Positions 36,075-44,992 of a DNA stretch of 64,000 nt are shown here, in pieces. The notes beneath the pieces are model-generated. The model searched no databases and was not told the origin of the DNA. It saw nothing but the letters and a program-made list of their open reading frames with translations. This DNA is from Candidatus Solirubrobacter pratensis (lineage in GTDB: Bacteria > Actinomycetota > Thermoleophilia > Solirubrobacterales > Solirubrobacteraceae), in contig NZ_AUEK01000006.1 of NCBI RefSeq assembly GCF_000425945.1, forward strand, positions 1 to 64,000, read 5' to 3'. A program made the position numbers and the translations under genes. Position 1 is the first letter of the stretch, and each line of letters opens with the position of its first letter.

Positions 36075-37393
36075 GGCCCCGCGTCGGAAGTTCGCAGGCA
36101 CCTTGCCGGCGCCTCGCCGCGCCTGGCGCCCGCCGGCGACCTCGCAAGTACGCCCGGTACGAGCCAGGTCGCCGGCGAACGCCAGCCACGACGATGCATC
36201 CCGCAATGCGCGTGCGAACTTGCGACTCGCGACCCTAGGAATGCGGCCGCCAGGAGGATCAGGAACGGGTCCAGCGGCGCGCGGAAGCGCGGCGTCTCGG
36301 CGTTGACGAGCAGCGTCACGAGCAGCAGGGCGGCGGGCGCGAGCCAGAACGCGGGGCGCCGGCGGACCACGCCCAGGCCGGCGAGCGCGAGGCCGGCGAG
36401 CGCCCAGGCGAACGGCAAGGCGGCGACCGCCCAGCCGGGGCGAATGTCCGCGGTCTGGGCCTCGAAGCGGGCGCGGCGCACGCCGGCGAGGTCGAGCCAG
36501 CGGCGCAGGTTCTCTCCGGCGACCACGAGCGGGTAGGTGGGATGCGCCGCGATGAAGCGCAGCGCCGCGCGGCGCAGGGCGCGATCCTGCGGCACCGGCG
36601 AGAGGTTGTGCTCGACCACCCGCAGATCGGGCGTATGGCGCAGCAGCACCCACGAGCCCTTCGCGAAGCGGTCGTGCATCGACGCGGCGTTGTACGTGCC
36701 GGCGAGCGTCGCGCCGGACTCGGTGCTGATCAGGACGAAGGCGTGCAGGCGCACGGCGTTGCGGGCGGTCCACGGCGCGATCACGAGCGCGCAGGCGGCG
36801 AGGACCAGCGCGCTCCGGCGGACGCCGGCGAGCGGCAGCACGCCCGCCAGCAGCACGAGGCCGTCGACGCGCGCCAGCGCCGCGAGCCCGACGGCGGCGC
36901 CGGCGCCGGCCGCCCACGAGCGCGCGCTGCGCGCGCGCAGCGCACAGCCGAGGGCGACGAGCTCGCACAGGACGAACAGCGTCTCGGACTCGAGCACGCT
37001 CGCCATGAGCGCGAGCGGCAGGTACACCGCGCCGATCGCGCCCGCCCACCACGCGGCGCGCGGGCCCAGCAGCCGCAGCGCGGCCCAGGTGAGCGCGAGC
37101 ACGCCGAGCGCGCCGAGGAGCGCGTTCTCGATCCGCCCGGCGGCCAGGCGGTGCCCCGTCAGCGCATAGCCCGCGCCGAGCGTGACGGGCCACAGCGGCG
37201 GGCGGTACGCGACCCCGTAGCGGTGCCCGCGGATGCGAACCGGCGGATAGCCGTCGCCGCTCGCCATCGCCCAGGCGAGCCGGTCATAGTCACGGTCGTC
37301 GTGCCGCGGGACGTAGCCCGGAGTCGCGGCGATGACGCCCAACCTCACGACGAGCGCGACGGCGAACAGCGCGGCCAGGCTCCGGCGGCTCAC
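35981..37393 (-). CDS. PMT/ArnT-like membrane glycosyltransferase, C-terminus altered by repeat
   Basis: A polytopic membrane protein with about ten hydrophobic segments after a short N-terminus (SLAALFAVALVVRLGVI). HDDRDYDRLAWAMASGDGY and YRPPLWPVTLGAGYALTGH are the first extracytoplasmic loop of GT-C (PMT_2/ArnT-like) transferases that use polyprenyl-phosphate sugars. Real membrane sequence ends near 36240 (LLAAAFLGSRVA); the last ~85 codons are read through the palindromic repeat and antisense to the GDSL gene, so the true end is probably earlier or was altered. GTG 37393 was chosen as the start. Confidence 0.75.
   Translation of the reverse strand: MSRRSLAALFAVALVVRLGVIAATPGYVPRHDDRDYDRLAWAMASGDGYPPVRIRGHRYGVAYRPPLWPVTLGAGYALTGHRLAAGRIENALLGALGVLALTWAALRLLGPRAAWWAGAIGAVYLPLALMASVLESETLFVLCELVALGCALRARSARSWAAGAGAAVGLAALARVDGLVLLAGVLPLAGVRRSALVLAACALVIAPWTARNAVRLHAFVLISTESGATLAGTYNAASMHDRFAKGSWVLLRHTPDLRVVEHNLSPVPQDRALRRAALRFIAAHPTYPLVVAGENLRRWLDLAGVRRARFEAQTADIRPGWAVAALPFAWALAGLALAGLGVVRRRPAFWLAPAALLLVTLLVNAETPRFRAPLDPFLILLAAAFLGSRVASSHAHCGMHRRGWRSPATWLVPGVLARSPAGARRGEAPARCLRTSDAGPYPSGSSCGRFAARPSPDDRPRSRRSSRGRK
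36088..36221. repeat. Nested palindromic element between convergent genes
   Basis: Outer arms AAGTTCGCA (36088-36096) and TGCGAACTT (36213-36221) enclose inner arms CGCCGGCGACCT (36131-36142) and AGGTCGCCGGCG (36166-36177), with a central GTAC-GCCCG-GTAC (36148-36160). The three-level symmetry over 134 bases is unlike a simple terminator and resembles a REP/MITE-type dispersed element. The minus-strand frame of the neighbouring membrane protein passes through it without a stop. Confidence 0.6.
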
Positions 37394-37489
37394 GCCGCGG
37401 AACGTCTCACCCGGTCCTGAGTGGCGGCTGAAGGCGCTCTCCGGGCGCACCAGCGCGCGGTCAAGCCGCCGCAACGTTACGTTACGGCC

Positions 37490-38287
37490 GTGACCTACGA
37501 CGAAGCTCAGGCGCTCGCGCGCTCGCGCGGCGTCTCGCGTCCCGTCTACGGGACGATCCGGTTCCTGATCCTGCCGCTCGTGAAGCTCCTGTGGCGCTTC
37601 CGCATCACCGGCTCCGAGCACATCCCGAAGGACGGGCCGTGCGTGATCGCGCCGAACCACAAGAGCTTCTACGACTCGTTCTTCGTGGGTCTCGCGACGC
37701 CGCGCCACGTGCGCTTCATGGCCAAGAAGGAGCTGTTCGAGGGCCGGTCGGCGCGGCTGCTGTCGGCGCTCGGCGCCTTCCCGGTCCGGCGCGGCGAGGC
37801 GGACCCCGACGCGCTGGAGACGGCAAGGATGGTCCTGCGCGAGGGCGGCGTGCTGGCGCTGTTCCCCGAAGGCACCCGCCACCGGGAGCCCGACGAGCTG
37901 CGCGCGCCGCGCCGCGGCGCCGGGCGGCTCGCGATCGAGGCCGGCGCGCCGATCGTCCCGTGCGCCATCTCCGGCACCGAGAAGCTCTTCGCCGGCTGGC
38001 TCCCGCGTCCGGTGCGGGTCCAGCTCGCGTTCGCGGCGCCGATCCCGGCCGGCGACCTCGAGGCCACGCCCGAGGCGGCCGCCGACCTGATCGAGAACCA
38101 GGTCTGGCCCGAGGTCGAGCGCGAGTTCCGCTCGCTGCGCGCCAAGCAGGGCCTGATCGCGGCACTGCTCGCCGCGCTCGCGGCCGGCGGCGGCGTGGCC
38201 ATCCGCCAGCAGCGCAAGCCCAAGACGCGCGCGCAGAAGGTCAAGGCGAAGCTGCCGAAGCGCAAGAAGCGAATCGGCCGGCGATGA
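37490..38287 (+). CDS. 1-acylglycerol-3-phosphate acyltransferase (PlsC-like)
   Basis: A 265-residue membrane-associated acyltransferase for phosphatidic acid synthesis. Motif I APNHKSFYDSFF (HX4D), motif II FMAKKELFEG, motif III FPEGTRHREPDE, and motif IV VPCAISGTE. A hydrophobic stretch precedes motif I (YGTIRFLILPLVKLLW). The C-terminal ~40 residues form a strongly basic tail (KPKTRAQKVKAKLPKRKKR), useful for membrane or nucleic-acid contact. GTG 37490 start; divergent from the membrane transferase. Confidence 0.9.
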   Translation: MTYDEAQALARSRGVSRPVYGTIRFLILPLVKLLWRFRITGSEHIPKDGPCVIAPNHKSFYDSFFVGLATPRHVRFMAKKELFEGRSARLLSALGAFPVRRGEADPDALETARMVLREGGVLALFPEGTRHREPDELRAPRRGAGRLAIEAGAPIVPCAISGTEKLFAGWLPRPVRVQLAFAAPIPAGDLEATPEAAADLIENQVWPEVEREFRSLRAKQGLIAALLAALAAGGGVAIRQQRKPKTRAQKVKAKLPKRKKRIGRR

Positions 38288-38337
38288 CCTCGCCGCCGCG
38301 GGCCTTCAGCGCCCACGGCAACTGCGCGCGGGCGCGC

Positions 38338-38679
38338 TCAGCCGCCTTCGAGCTGGGCGACGAGCTTCTTCGAGGCACGGATCCGCCACGCGTCCTCGAC
38401 GAGCTCCGCGAGCTGCTCGTTCCCGACCGCATCCATGTTCACGAGCACGTACGGCCAGCCGTCGTAGTGCGGGGTGGTGAAGAAGACGTCCGGCTGCCCG
38501 CGCACCAGGGCCTGCTGGTCGGGCACGTCGAGCACGCGGAAGACGAACGCGTCCGGGTCCTGCCGGACCGAGCACATGAACTTGCCCACGACCTTCAGCG
38601 CCGGCCGCCCGTAGGACGTCGTCACCTCCACGCCCGGGAAGCGCCCGCCGATCGCGATCACGTCGTCCCAGCTCGCCAT
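38338..38679 (-). CDS. MmcQ/YjbR family protein
   Basis: A 113-residue DNA-binding-fold (CyaY-like) protein of unknown role. Typical pattern: FPGVEVTTSYGRPALKVVGK, DPDAFVFRV, PDVFFTTPHYDGWPYVLVNM, and AWRIRASKKLVAQL. ATG 38679 is preferred over the longer frame. Convergent with the acyltransferase. Confidence 0.9.
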   Translation of the reverse strand: MASWDDVIAIGGRFPGVEVTTSYGRPALKVVGKFMCSVRQDPDAFVFRVLDVPDQQALVRGQPDVFFTTPHYDGWPYVLVNMDAVGNEQLAELVEDAWRIRASKKLVAQLEGG

Positions 38680-38803
38680 GACCGGGAGCTTACGGCCCGG
38701 CGCACCGCGCGAGGGAGGTCTCGCTTGGCGTTCGTCATGACCCGATGACGCCTCGGCGGACGCGAATGTGACAGGGCGGACCGAGCGGTATGGTCGCCGG
38801 GTC

Positions 38804-40483
38804 ATGGATCTCAAGACGGCCCGCGACCTCCTGCTCGAGCGTCGCGACGACTACGAGGGCGCGCGTGCCGCCTTCGAGTGGCCGGCGCCCGCCGAGTTCA
38901 ACTGGGCGCTGGAGTGGTTCGACGCGTTCGCCCGTGGCAACGACGCTCCGGGCCTGTGGATCGTCGGCGCAGACGGCAGCGAGGACAAGCTCAGCTTCGA
39001 CGACCTGCACCGCCGCTCGAATCAGGTCGCCAACTGGCTGCGCGCGCAGGGCGTCGAGCGCGGCGACCGCATCGTCCTGATGCTCGCCAACCAGGTCGAG
39101 CTGTGGGAGTGCATGCTCGCCGCGATCAAGCTCGGCGCCGTCGTCATCCCCGCGACGACGCTGCTGGCCGAGTCCGACATCCGCGACCGCGTCGAGCGCG
39201 GCGCCGCGCGCCACCTGATCGCGCGCTCCGCCGACGCGGACAAGGTCCCGGACGGCGCCTTCACGAAGATCGCCGTCGGCGAGCCGGTCGACGGCTGGCG
39301 CGAGTACGCCGGCGCCTACACGGCGGAGGCGCACTTCTCGCCCGACGGTCCCACGAGGTCGAGCGACACGCTGCTGCTCTACTTCACCTCCGGCACGACC
39401 GCGCGGCCCAAGCTCGTCGAGCACACGCACGCGTCGTACCCGATCGGCCACCTGAGCACGATGTTCTGGATCGGGCTGGAGCCGGGCGACATCCACCTCA
39501 ACCTCTCCAGCCCTGGGTGGGCGAAGCACGCGTGGAGCAACCTGTTCGCGCCGTGGCTCGCCGAGGCATGCGTGGCGATCTACAACTTCGAGCGCTTCGA
39601 CGCGGCGGGACTGCTCGGCGTCCTCGAGCGCATCGGCGTCACCACCTTCTGCGCGCCGCCGACGGTCTGGCGCATGCTCATCCAGGCCGACCTGAGCAGC
39701 GCGCGCACGCGGCTGCGCGAGGTCGTCGGCGCCGGCGAGCCGCTCAACCCCGAGGTGATCGAGCGCGTCAAGGAGGCGTGGGGCCTGACGCTGCGCGACG
39801 GCTACGGGCAGACCGAGACGACGCTGCAGATCGGCAACCCGCCCGGCCAGCCCGTCAAGCCGGGCTCGATGGGCCGGCCCCTGCCGGGCTACGAGGTCGC
39901 CCTGATCGACCCGCTGACCGGGCAGCCCGCCGACGAGGGCGAGATCTGCCTCGACCTGTCCAAGCGCCCGCTCGGCCTGATGGTCGGCTACCGCGACGAC
40001 GACGAGCGCACCGGCGACGCGATGCGCAACGGCTACTACCACACCGGCGACGTCGCGGCGCGCGACGAGGACGGCTACATCACCTACGTCGGGCGCACCG
40101 ACGACGTCTTCAAGGCCTCCGACTACCGCATCTCGCCGTTCGAGCTCGAGAGCGTGCTGATCGAGCACGAGGCCGTCGCCGAGGCCGCCGTCGTGCCGAG
40201 CCCCGACCCGCTGCGGCTCGCCGTCCCGAAGGCGTACGTCGTGCTCGCGCAGGGCTGGGAGCCCGACCGCGACACCGCGCTCGCGATCCTCCGGCACGCG
40301 CGCGAGAACCTCGCGCCGTACAAGCGGGTCCGCCGGCTCGAGTTCGCCGAGCTGCCGAAGACGATCTCCGGCAAGATCCGCCGCGTCGAGCTGCGGGCGG
40401 GGGAGGCCGACAAGCACGGTGACCCGGGGGCCGCCGTGCCGGGCGAGTTCAGCGACCGCGACTTCCCGGAGCTGAGCGGCTGA
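38804..40483 (+). CDS. AMP-dependent acyl-CoA synthetase (medium-chain/acetyl type)
   Basis: A 559-residue ANL-superfamily ligase. LYFTSGTTARPKLVEHTH is the P-loop-like motif, SPGWAKHAWSNLFAPW and AGEPLNPEVIERVKEAWG are typical of ACSM/AcsA-like enzymes, then RDGYGQTETT, YYHTGDVAARDEDGYI, GRTDDVFKASDYRISPFELE and the catalytic Lys in ELPKTISGKIRR (target of reversible acetylation in this family). It activates a short- or medium-chain acid. Its end overlaps the convergent small membrane gene by 35 bases. Confidence 0.93.
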   Translation: MDLKTARDLLLERRDDYEGARAAFEWPAPAEFNWALEWFDAFARGNDAPGLWIVGADGSEDKLSFDDLHRRSNQVANWLRAQGVERGDRIVLMLANQVELWECMLAAIKLGAVVIPATTLLAESDIRDRVERGAARHLIARSADADKVPDGAFTKIAVGEPVDGWREYAGAYTAEAHFSPDGPTRSSDTLLLYFTSGTTARPKLVEHTHASYPIGHLSTMFWIGLEPGDIHLNLSSPGWAKHAWSNLFAPWLAEACVAIYNFERFDAAGLLGVLERIGVTTFCAPPTVWRMLIQADLSSARTRLREVVGAGEPLNPEVIERVKEAWGLTLRDGYGQTETTLQIGNPPGQPVKPGSMGRPLPGYEVALIDPLTGQPADEGEICLDLSKRPLGLMVGYRDDDERTGDAMRNGYYHTGDVAARDEDGYITYVGRTDDVFKASDYRISPFELESVLIEHEAVAEAAVVPSPDPLRLAVPKAYVVLAQGWEPDRDTALAILRHARENLAPYKRVRRLEFAELPKTISGKIRRVELRAGEADKHGDPGAAVPGEFSDRDFPELSG

Positions 40484-40724
40484 GCGGCTCGTCCGGCCAG
40501 TGGCCGTGCTCGGCGAGGTACTCGCGCGCGGCGACCTCGTCGTCGCGCTCGCGATCGCCCTTGGCGCCCATGCGGAAGAGCCAGTTGAGCAGCAGGACGG
40601 CGAGCCCCGAGCCGACGCACATCGCCCAACCGTCCCAGCGCGCCGAGCTGTCGACCGTGAAGAGGATCACGAAGCCGGCGAGCACGAGCAGTGCGGGAAG
40701 GCCGTAGCGAAGGAATCCGACCAT
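40449..40724 (-). CDS. Small membrane protein, unknown function
   Basis: A 91-residue protein with two hydrophobic segments (residues ~5-23 YGLPALLVLAGFVILF and ~33-50 WAMCVGSGLAVLLLNWLF) and an acidic-basic C-terminal tail (KGDRERDDEVAAREYLAEHG). The DDEVAAREYLAEHGHWP tail is common in small actinobacterial membrane proteins. No known role. It is divergent from the PAS kinase gene. Confidence 0.75.
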   Translation of the reverse strand: MVGFLRYGLPALLVLAGFVILFTVDSSARWDGWAMCVGSGLAVLLLNWLFRMGAKGDRERDDEVAAREYLAEHGHWPDEPLSRSAPGSRGR

Positions 40725-40787
40725 GTTCTAAGCCTAGGCTCATCGTGCCCGGGAAGGCGTCGGGTTTACCCACGTATCGTGGCGCCT

Positions 40788-41774
40788 ATGGCGCCGTTGC
40801 TGGACACCCTGCTCGAGAGCATCGCCGACGCGGTCTACCTCGTCGGCTCCGGCGGCGAGGTGCGCTACGTCAACCCTGCCGGGCTCGCGCTGCTCGGTTA
40901 CTCCGAGGACGAGCTGCTCGGGCGCGACAGCCACGCGACGATCCACTTCAAGCACCCTGACGGCACGCCGTACCCGTCGCGAGAGTGTCCGCTGCTCGCG
41001 CCGCTGAGGACCGGGGCCGCGGTCCGCGTGGAGCGCGACTGGTTCATCCGCCGCGACGGCGCGATGGTGCCGGTCGCGTACGTGTCGGCGCCGGTCCAGA
41101 CCCACGAAGGCCGCGGCGCGGTGGTCGTGTTCCGCGACATCTCCGAACGGCTGGAGACCGAGGCGGCGCTGGCCCGCGCGGCGGCGGCCCAGGCCCGCGC
41201 GGAGGAGATCGCCGAGTCGCGCGCGCGGATCGTCGCCGCCGCCGCCGACGAGCGCCGGCGCCTGGTGCGCGACCTGCACGACGGCGCGCAGCAGCGGCTC
41301 GTCTCGCTGCTGCTGCGGCTCGAGCGCGGAGAGACGGAGGAGGCGGCGGCCGACGCGCGCCGCGCGATCGCCGAGCTGCGGTCGCTCGCGGCCGGCATCC
41401 ATCCCGCGGTGCTGACCGATCGCGGCCTCGCCGCGGCGCTCGAGGACCTGACCGCCGACGCGCCGCTGCCGGTGCTGCTGGACATCGAGGAGCGGCGCTA
41501 CCCGCCCGACGTGGAGGCCGCCGCCTACTTCGTCGTCGCCGAGGCGCTCGCCAACGCGGCCAAGCACGCCGGCGCCACCGAGGTCCGGGTGGTCGCGCGC
41601 ACCGGCGACGGCGCCCTGCGCGTGAGCGTCGCCGACGACGGCCGCGGCGGCGCCGACCCCTCCCGCGGCAGCGGTCTGCGCGGCCTGGCGGACCGCGTCG
41701 CCGCGCTCGGGGGCACGTGCGAGATCGACAAGTCCGGGCCGGGCACCACCCTGCGCGCCTCCTTGCCCTTATGA
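40788..41774 (+). CDS. PAS-domain sensor histidine kinase (NarL-type, HisKA_3)
   Basis: A 328-residue soluble kinase. PAS domain at residues ~5-125 (ESIADAVYLVGSGGEVRYVN, GYSEDELLGRDSH, VVVFRDISER), then HisKA_3 with phospho-acceptor His in RRRLVRDLHDGAQQRLVSLL, and HATPase_c (EALANAAKHAGATEV, SVADDGRGGAD, GSGLRGLADRV). There is no membrane segment, so it senses an internal signal. It is convergent with its probable partner regulator and overlaps it by 6 bases. Confidence 0.93.
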   Translation: MAPLLDTLLESIADAVYLVGSGGEVRYVNPAGLALLGYSEDELLGRDSHATIHFKHPDGTPYPSRECPLLAPLRTGAAVRVERDWFIRRDGAMVPVAYVSAPVQTHEGRGAVVVFRDISERLETEAALARAAAAQARAEEIAESRARIVAAAADERRRLVRDLHDGAQQRLVSLLLRLERGETEEAAADARRAIAELRSLAAGIHPAVLTDRGLAAALEDLTADAPLPVLLDIEERRYPPDVEAAAYFVVAEALANAAKHAGATEVRVVARTGDGALRVSVADDGRGGADPSRGSGLRGLADRVAALGGTCEIDKSGPGTTLRASLPL

Positions 41775-42416
41775 CGCGCGCAGCAGCGCGAGCACGGCGA
41801 GGACGCGGCGGTGCTCGGAGCTGTCGCACCCGAGCCCGAGCTTGCTGAAGATCTTCGTCACGTGCTTCTCGATCGCCGGCTGGCCGACCTGCAGGCGCTC
41901 AGCGATGCCGCGATTGGAGATCCCCTCCCCCATCAGCGCCATGACCTCGCGCTCGCGCGGCGTGAGGGACGCCAGCGGATCGTCGGGCCGGCGCCGCCCG
42001 AGCATGCGGGCGATCACCTCAGGGTCCACCGCGGTCCCGCCGGAGGCGACGGTCCGCACCGCGAGGAGGAAGCCCTCGAGATCGGCCACGCGGTGCTTGA
42101 GCAGGTACCCGACGCCGCGCTCGTCGCCGCCGATCAGGTCCAGCGCGTAGCGCTCGGCCAGGTGTTGGGAGAGCACCAGCACGCCGACGTCCGGCAGCTC
42201 GCGCCGGATCTCCAGCGCCGCGCGCAACCCGTCGTCGGTCTGGTCCGGCGGCATCGCCACGTCGATGATCGCCACGTCGGGCCGGTGCGCGCGCACGCGC
42301 CGCACCAGATCCCGCGCATCGGCCGCGCGCGCCACGACCTCGATGTCGTGCTCCTCGAGCAACCGCGCGACGCCCTCCCGCACCAGCAACTCGTCATCGG
42401 CCACCACCGCGCGCAC
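41769..42416 (-). CDS. NarL/LuxR-type response regulator
   Basis: A 215-residue regulator. Receiver domain: VVADDELLVREGVARLL with acidic pocket, phospho-acceptor Asp in DVAIIDVAMPP, and Lys in YLLKHRV. C-terminal LuxR HTH: LTPREREVMALMGEGISNRG and EKHVTKIFSKLGL. GTG 42416 start. Although convergent, it is the nearest partner for the PAS kinase. Confidence 0.92.
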   Translation of the reverse strand: MRAVVADDELLVREGVARLLEEHDIEVVARAADARDLVRRVRAHRPDVAIIDVAMPPDQTDDGLRAALEIRRELPDVGVLVLSQHLAERYALDLIGGDERGVGYLLKHRVADLEGFLLAVRTVASGGTAVDPEVIARMLGRRRPDDPLASLTPREREVMALMGEGISNRGIAERLQVGQPAIEKHVTKIFSKLGLGCDSSEHRRVLAVLALLRAS

Positions 42417-42482
42417 GGTTCGAGCATAGGCACGGCGGGCCTCGTAGTCTCTGAGCCGGGACGCCGAGAAAGGAGCTGGGAC

Positions 42483-42974
42483 GTGTCGGTCATCGACGAT
42501 CTGCTGGCGAACAACGAGGTCTACGCCGCGTCGTTCGCGCAGCAGCGGCTGCCGGTCGCGCCCGCCAAGAAGGTCGCCGTGCTGGCGTGCATGGACTCGC
42601 GCCTGGACGTCTTCGGCGCGCTCGGCCTGGGCAACGGCGAGGCGCACGTGATCCGCAACGCCGGCGGCGTCGTGACCGAGGACGCGGTCCGCTCGCTCGC
42701 GATCTCGCAGCGCATGATGGGGACCGAGGCGATCGTCCTCATCCACCACACCGAGTGCGGCATGCACGGTCTCGACGACGACGCCTTCAAGCGCTCGCTC
42801 GAGAGCGAGACCGGCGTCCGCCCGCGGTGGCCCGACGACTCGTTCTCGGATCTCGACGAGGACGTCCGCCGGTCGATCGAGCGCATCAAGGCGTCGCCGT
42901 TCATCCCACGCACGGACGACGTGCGCGGCTTCGTCTACGACATCGGCACGGGCAGGCTGCGCGAGGTCGCCTGA
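42483..42974 (+). CDS. Beta-class carbonic anhydrase
   Basis: A 163-residue zinc enzyme interconverting CO2 and bicarbonate. Zinc ligands C36 (ACMDSRLD, with the D38-R40 dyad), H89 and C92 (HHTECGMH). The remaining blocks VIRNAGGVVTEDAVRSLAI and SPFIPRTDDVRGFVYDI match the short actinobacterial/mycobacterial subgroup. GTG start at 42483. Confidence 0.94.
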   Translation: MSVIDDLLANNEVYAASFAQQRLPVAPAKKVAVLACMDSRLDVFGALGLGNGEAHVIRNAGGVVTEDAVRSLAISQRMMGTEAIVLIHHTECGMHGLDDDAFKRSLESETGVRPRWPDDSFSDLDEDVRRSIERIKASPFIPRTDDVRGFVYDIGTGRLREVA

Positions 42975-44207
42975 TCAGGCGAGCTGCAGCGCGGCGTCGG
43001 TCGTCCAGTCGAGCGCGTCGCGGTAGGCGCGCGCGATGTCCAACAGGCTCACACCGCGAGTCGTGCAGCGCCCGAAGTCGCCCGACTCATAGGCGAGCAC
43101 GCCCGCGAGGATGCGGCCCTCGGGGCCGTGGTGGTCGGTCAGCGCGCCTTTGGTGCGCTCGTCGAACGGGAGCTCCTCGAGCAGCTGCGGCATCGGCATC
43201 CGCAGCAGCGCGTCCACGACCGAGAAGAGCCCCACCGTGAACGCGCGCTCAGACTCCGCCTCCTCGTCGCGCAGCGCGAGCAGCTCGCACAGCCGCGCCC
43301 GCGAGAGGCCGAGCTCGAGCAGGTGGTTGGGGCGATCGGTGACGCCGGCGAGCACGAGTAGCGTGGCCCAGCGCCGGACGGCGACCGAGCCGAGCATCAT
43401 CAGCGCCTGGCGGATCGAGCCGACCGGGTTGCGGCCGCCGAAGAACGCGGAGTTGGCCAGCCGGACGAGCTTGTGCGAGAGGCCCGGGTCCTCGACGATC
43501 ACGCGCTCGAGCGACTCGAAGGAGCTGAGGTCGCCGCGCGCGGCGAGCATCGAGAGCGCGCGCAGGCGGTAGGTCGGGGCCGAGCTGCCCGTCAGGCGCG
43601 CCGGCTCGGAGAAGAAGCGGCCCTGGAAGCCGTCGAAGCCCAGCGCGAGGCAGTCCTCGAACTCCGCTCGCGTCTCGACGTTGGAGGCGAACAGCGCGAT
43701 GCCGTGGCCGCGCAGCGCGGCGACCGTGCCGGTCAGCGTCTCGCCGTCCATGCGCGCGACGTCGATCTTGACGATGCTCGCGAGCCGCAGCAGGGCCTCC
43801 GAGTCCGGCGTGTGGCGGAAGTCGTCGAGCGCGATCCGGAAGCCGTCGGCGACGGCGTCGCGGAGGATCGCCGCGAGGATGTCGTCGCCGGCGCTCGCGT
43901 CGACCTCGAGCACGACCGCCTCGGGCGAGAGCGGGAGCGGCCGGACGGCGAGCAGGAACTCGCGCGAGACCCGCACGTACGCGGGATAGGTGCCGACGAG
44001 GCGGTCGAGCCCGACGTCGGCGAAGGACTGCACCAGGACGCTCGCGCTGGCGGCGCGCGGATCGGCGATCCGGTTGAGTGGAGACAGCAGCTCGAAGCCG
44101 ATCACGTTCTCGGCCCGATCGAAGATCGGCTGGCGCGCGACGACGACCGGCTCAGCTGCCGTGCTGCTCGGGGCCCTGCCAAATCGTGCGGTCGAGGACA
44201 TGGTCAT
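42975..44207 (-). CDS. HDOD signalling protein with degenerate EAL domain (YuxH-like)
   Basis: A 410-residue protein. The N-terminal half is an EAL-type fold (VARQPIFDRAENVIGFELLS, IALDDFRH, VKIDVARMDG) in which the catalytic E-A-L is FELL and most metal ligands are not preserved, so cyclic-di-GMP hydrolysis is unlikely. The C-terminal half is an HDOD domain (VIVEDPGLSHKLVRLANSAFF, SIRQALMMLGSVAVRRW). YuxH/CdgJ-type proteins of this build are signal-output or scaffold proteins in motility and stress. Confidence 0.87.
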   Translation of the reverse strand: MTMSSTARFGRAPSSTAAEPVVVARQPIFDRAENVIGFELLSPLNRIADPRAASASVLVQSFADVGLDRLVGTYPAYVRVSREFLLAVRPLPLSPEAVVLEVDASAGDDILAAILRDAVADGFRIALDDFRHTPDSEALLRLASIVKIDVARMDGETLTGTVAALRGHGIALFASNVETRAEFEDCLALGFDGFQGRFFSEPARLTGSSAPTYRLRALSMLAARGDLSSFESLERVIVEDPGLSHKLVRLANSAFFGGRNPVGSIRQALMMLGSVAVRRWATLLVLAGVTDRPNHLLELGLSRARLCELLALRDEEAESERAFTVGLFSVVDALLRMPMPQLLEELPFDERTKGALTDHHGPEGRILAGVLAYESGDFGRCTTRGVSLLDIARAYRDALDWTTDAALQLA

Positions 44208-44300
44208 CCCTATCGGTCGATCCGGCCGCGAAGATGAGGGCGGCGGCTCCTCGCGATCTCGTGAACGGCTACATCCAGCGCCACCAGGAGTGGGCGGACG

Positions 44301-44978
44301 TCATTCCGCCCGCGTATCGGAAGGGCTTCGCAGCCGCCGGGTCGTGACGAGCGTGAGCGCGCCGAGCGCCAGCAGGACGGCGAGCGCGGCCCACAGCAGC
44401 GGATCCGACGCCGACAGGTCCCCGAGCGCGTGCCCGAGGTACGTCGCCGCGGCGGTGATCGGCATGATCCCGATCACCCCGGTCCACACGAAGCGCCAGA
44501 GCGGCACGCCGGCCGCGCCGGCGACGTAGCCGACGAGGCTGTAGGGCACGAACGGGACGAGCCGGGCGAGCAGCAGCGCCAGCACGCCGCCGCGCTCGAT
44601 CGCGCCCTCGGCCCGCGCGACCCGCTCCTCGCCCATCAGCCGCAGCGCCAACGGGCGCCCCGCGGCCGAGCCCAGCCAGTAGGCCAGCAGGCCCGAGGCC
44701 GCCCACGAGACGATCACGAGCGGGAACGCGACGGCGAAGCCGTAGACCAGCCCCGCCGTGGCGTTGACGATCTCGGCGGGGAAGAACAGCACGGCGTGGG
44801 CGAGGATCAGCGCGACCACCACGACGGCGCCGGCCGTCCCGAGGCCGCGCAGCTGCGCGCGCAGCCCGTGCACGTCGCCGTGCAGGACGTGCGTCACGGC
44901 CTCGCGCAGCGGGGGCACCGCGAGCACGAGGCCGGTGCACGCCGCCAGCACGACGAGGACGAGCAGGATGCGGCGCAC
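44301..44978 (-). CDS. TVP38/TMEM64 (DedA-like) membrane protein
   Basis: A 225-residue polytopic membrane protein. The SNARE-associated/VTT domain is recognised from FFPAEIVNATAGLVYGF, SWAASGLLAYWLGSAAGR, LLARLVPFVPYSLVGYVAG and MPITAAATYLGHALGD. Relatives are putative lipid scramblases or transporters. GTG 44978 start. Confidence 0.9.
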   Translation of the reverse strand: MRRILLVLVVLAACTGLVLAVPPLREAVTHVLHGDVHGLRAQLRGLGTAGAVVVVALILAHAVLFFPAEIVNATAGLVYGFAVAFPLVIVSWAASGLLAYWLGSAAGRPLALRLMGEERVARAEGAIERGGVLALLLARLVPFVPYSLVGYVAGAAGVPLWRFVWTGVIGIMPITAAATYLGHALGDLSASDPLLWAALAVLLALGALTLVTTRRLRSPSDTRAE

Positions 44979-44992
44979 CCCGCCTACGGTAC

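Noticed and set aside
44244..44347. A 34-codon plus-strand ORF (RAAAPRDLVNGYIQRHQEW...)
   Set aside because: The composition is not absurd, but there is no ribosome binding site, partner or known family. It overlaps the end of the TVP38-type gene.
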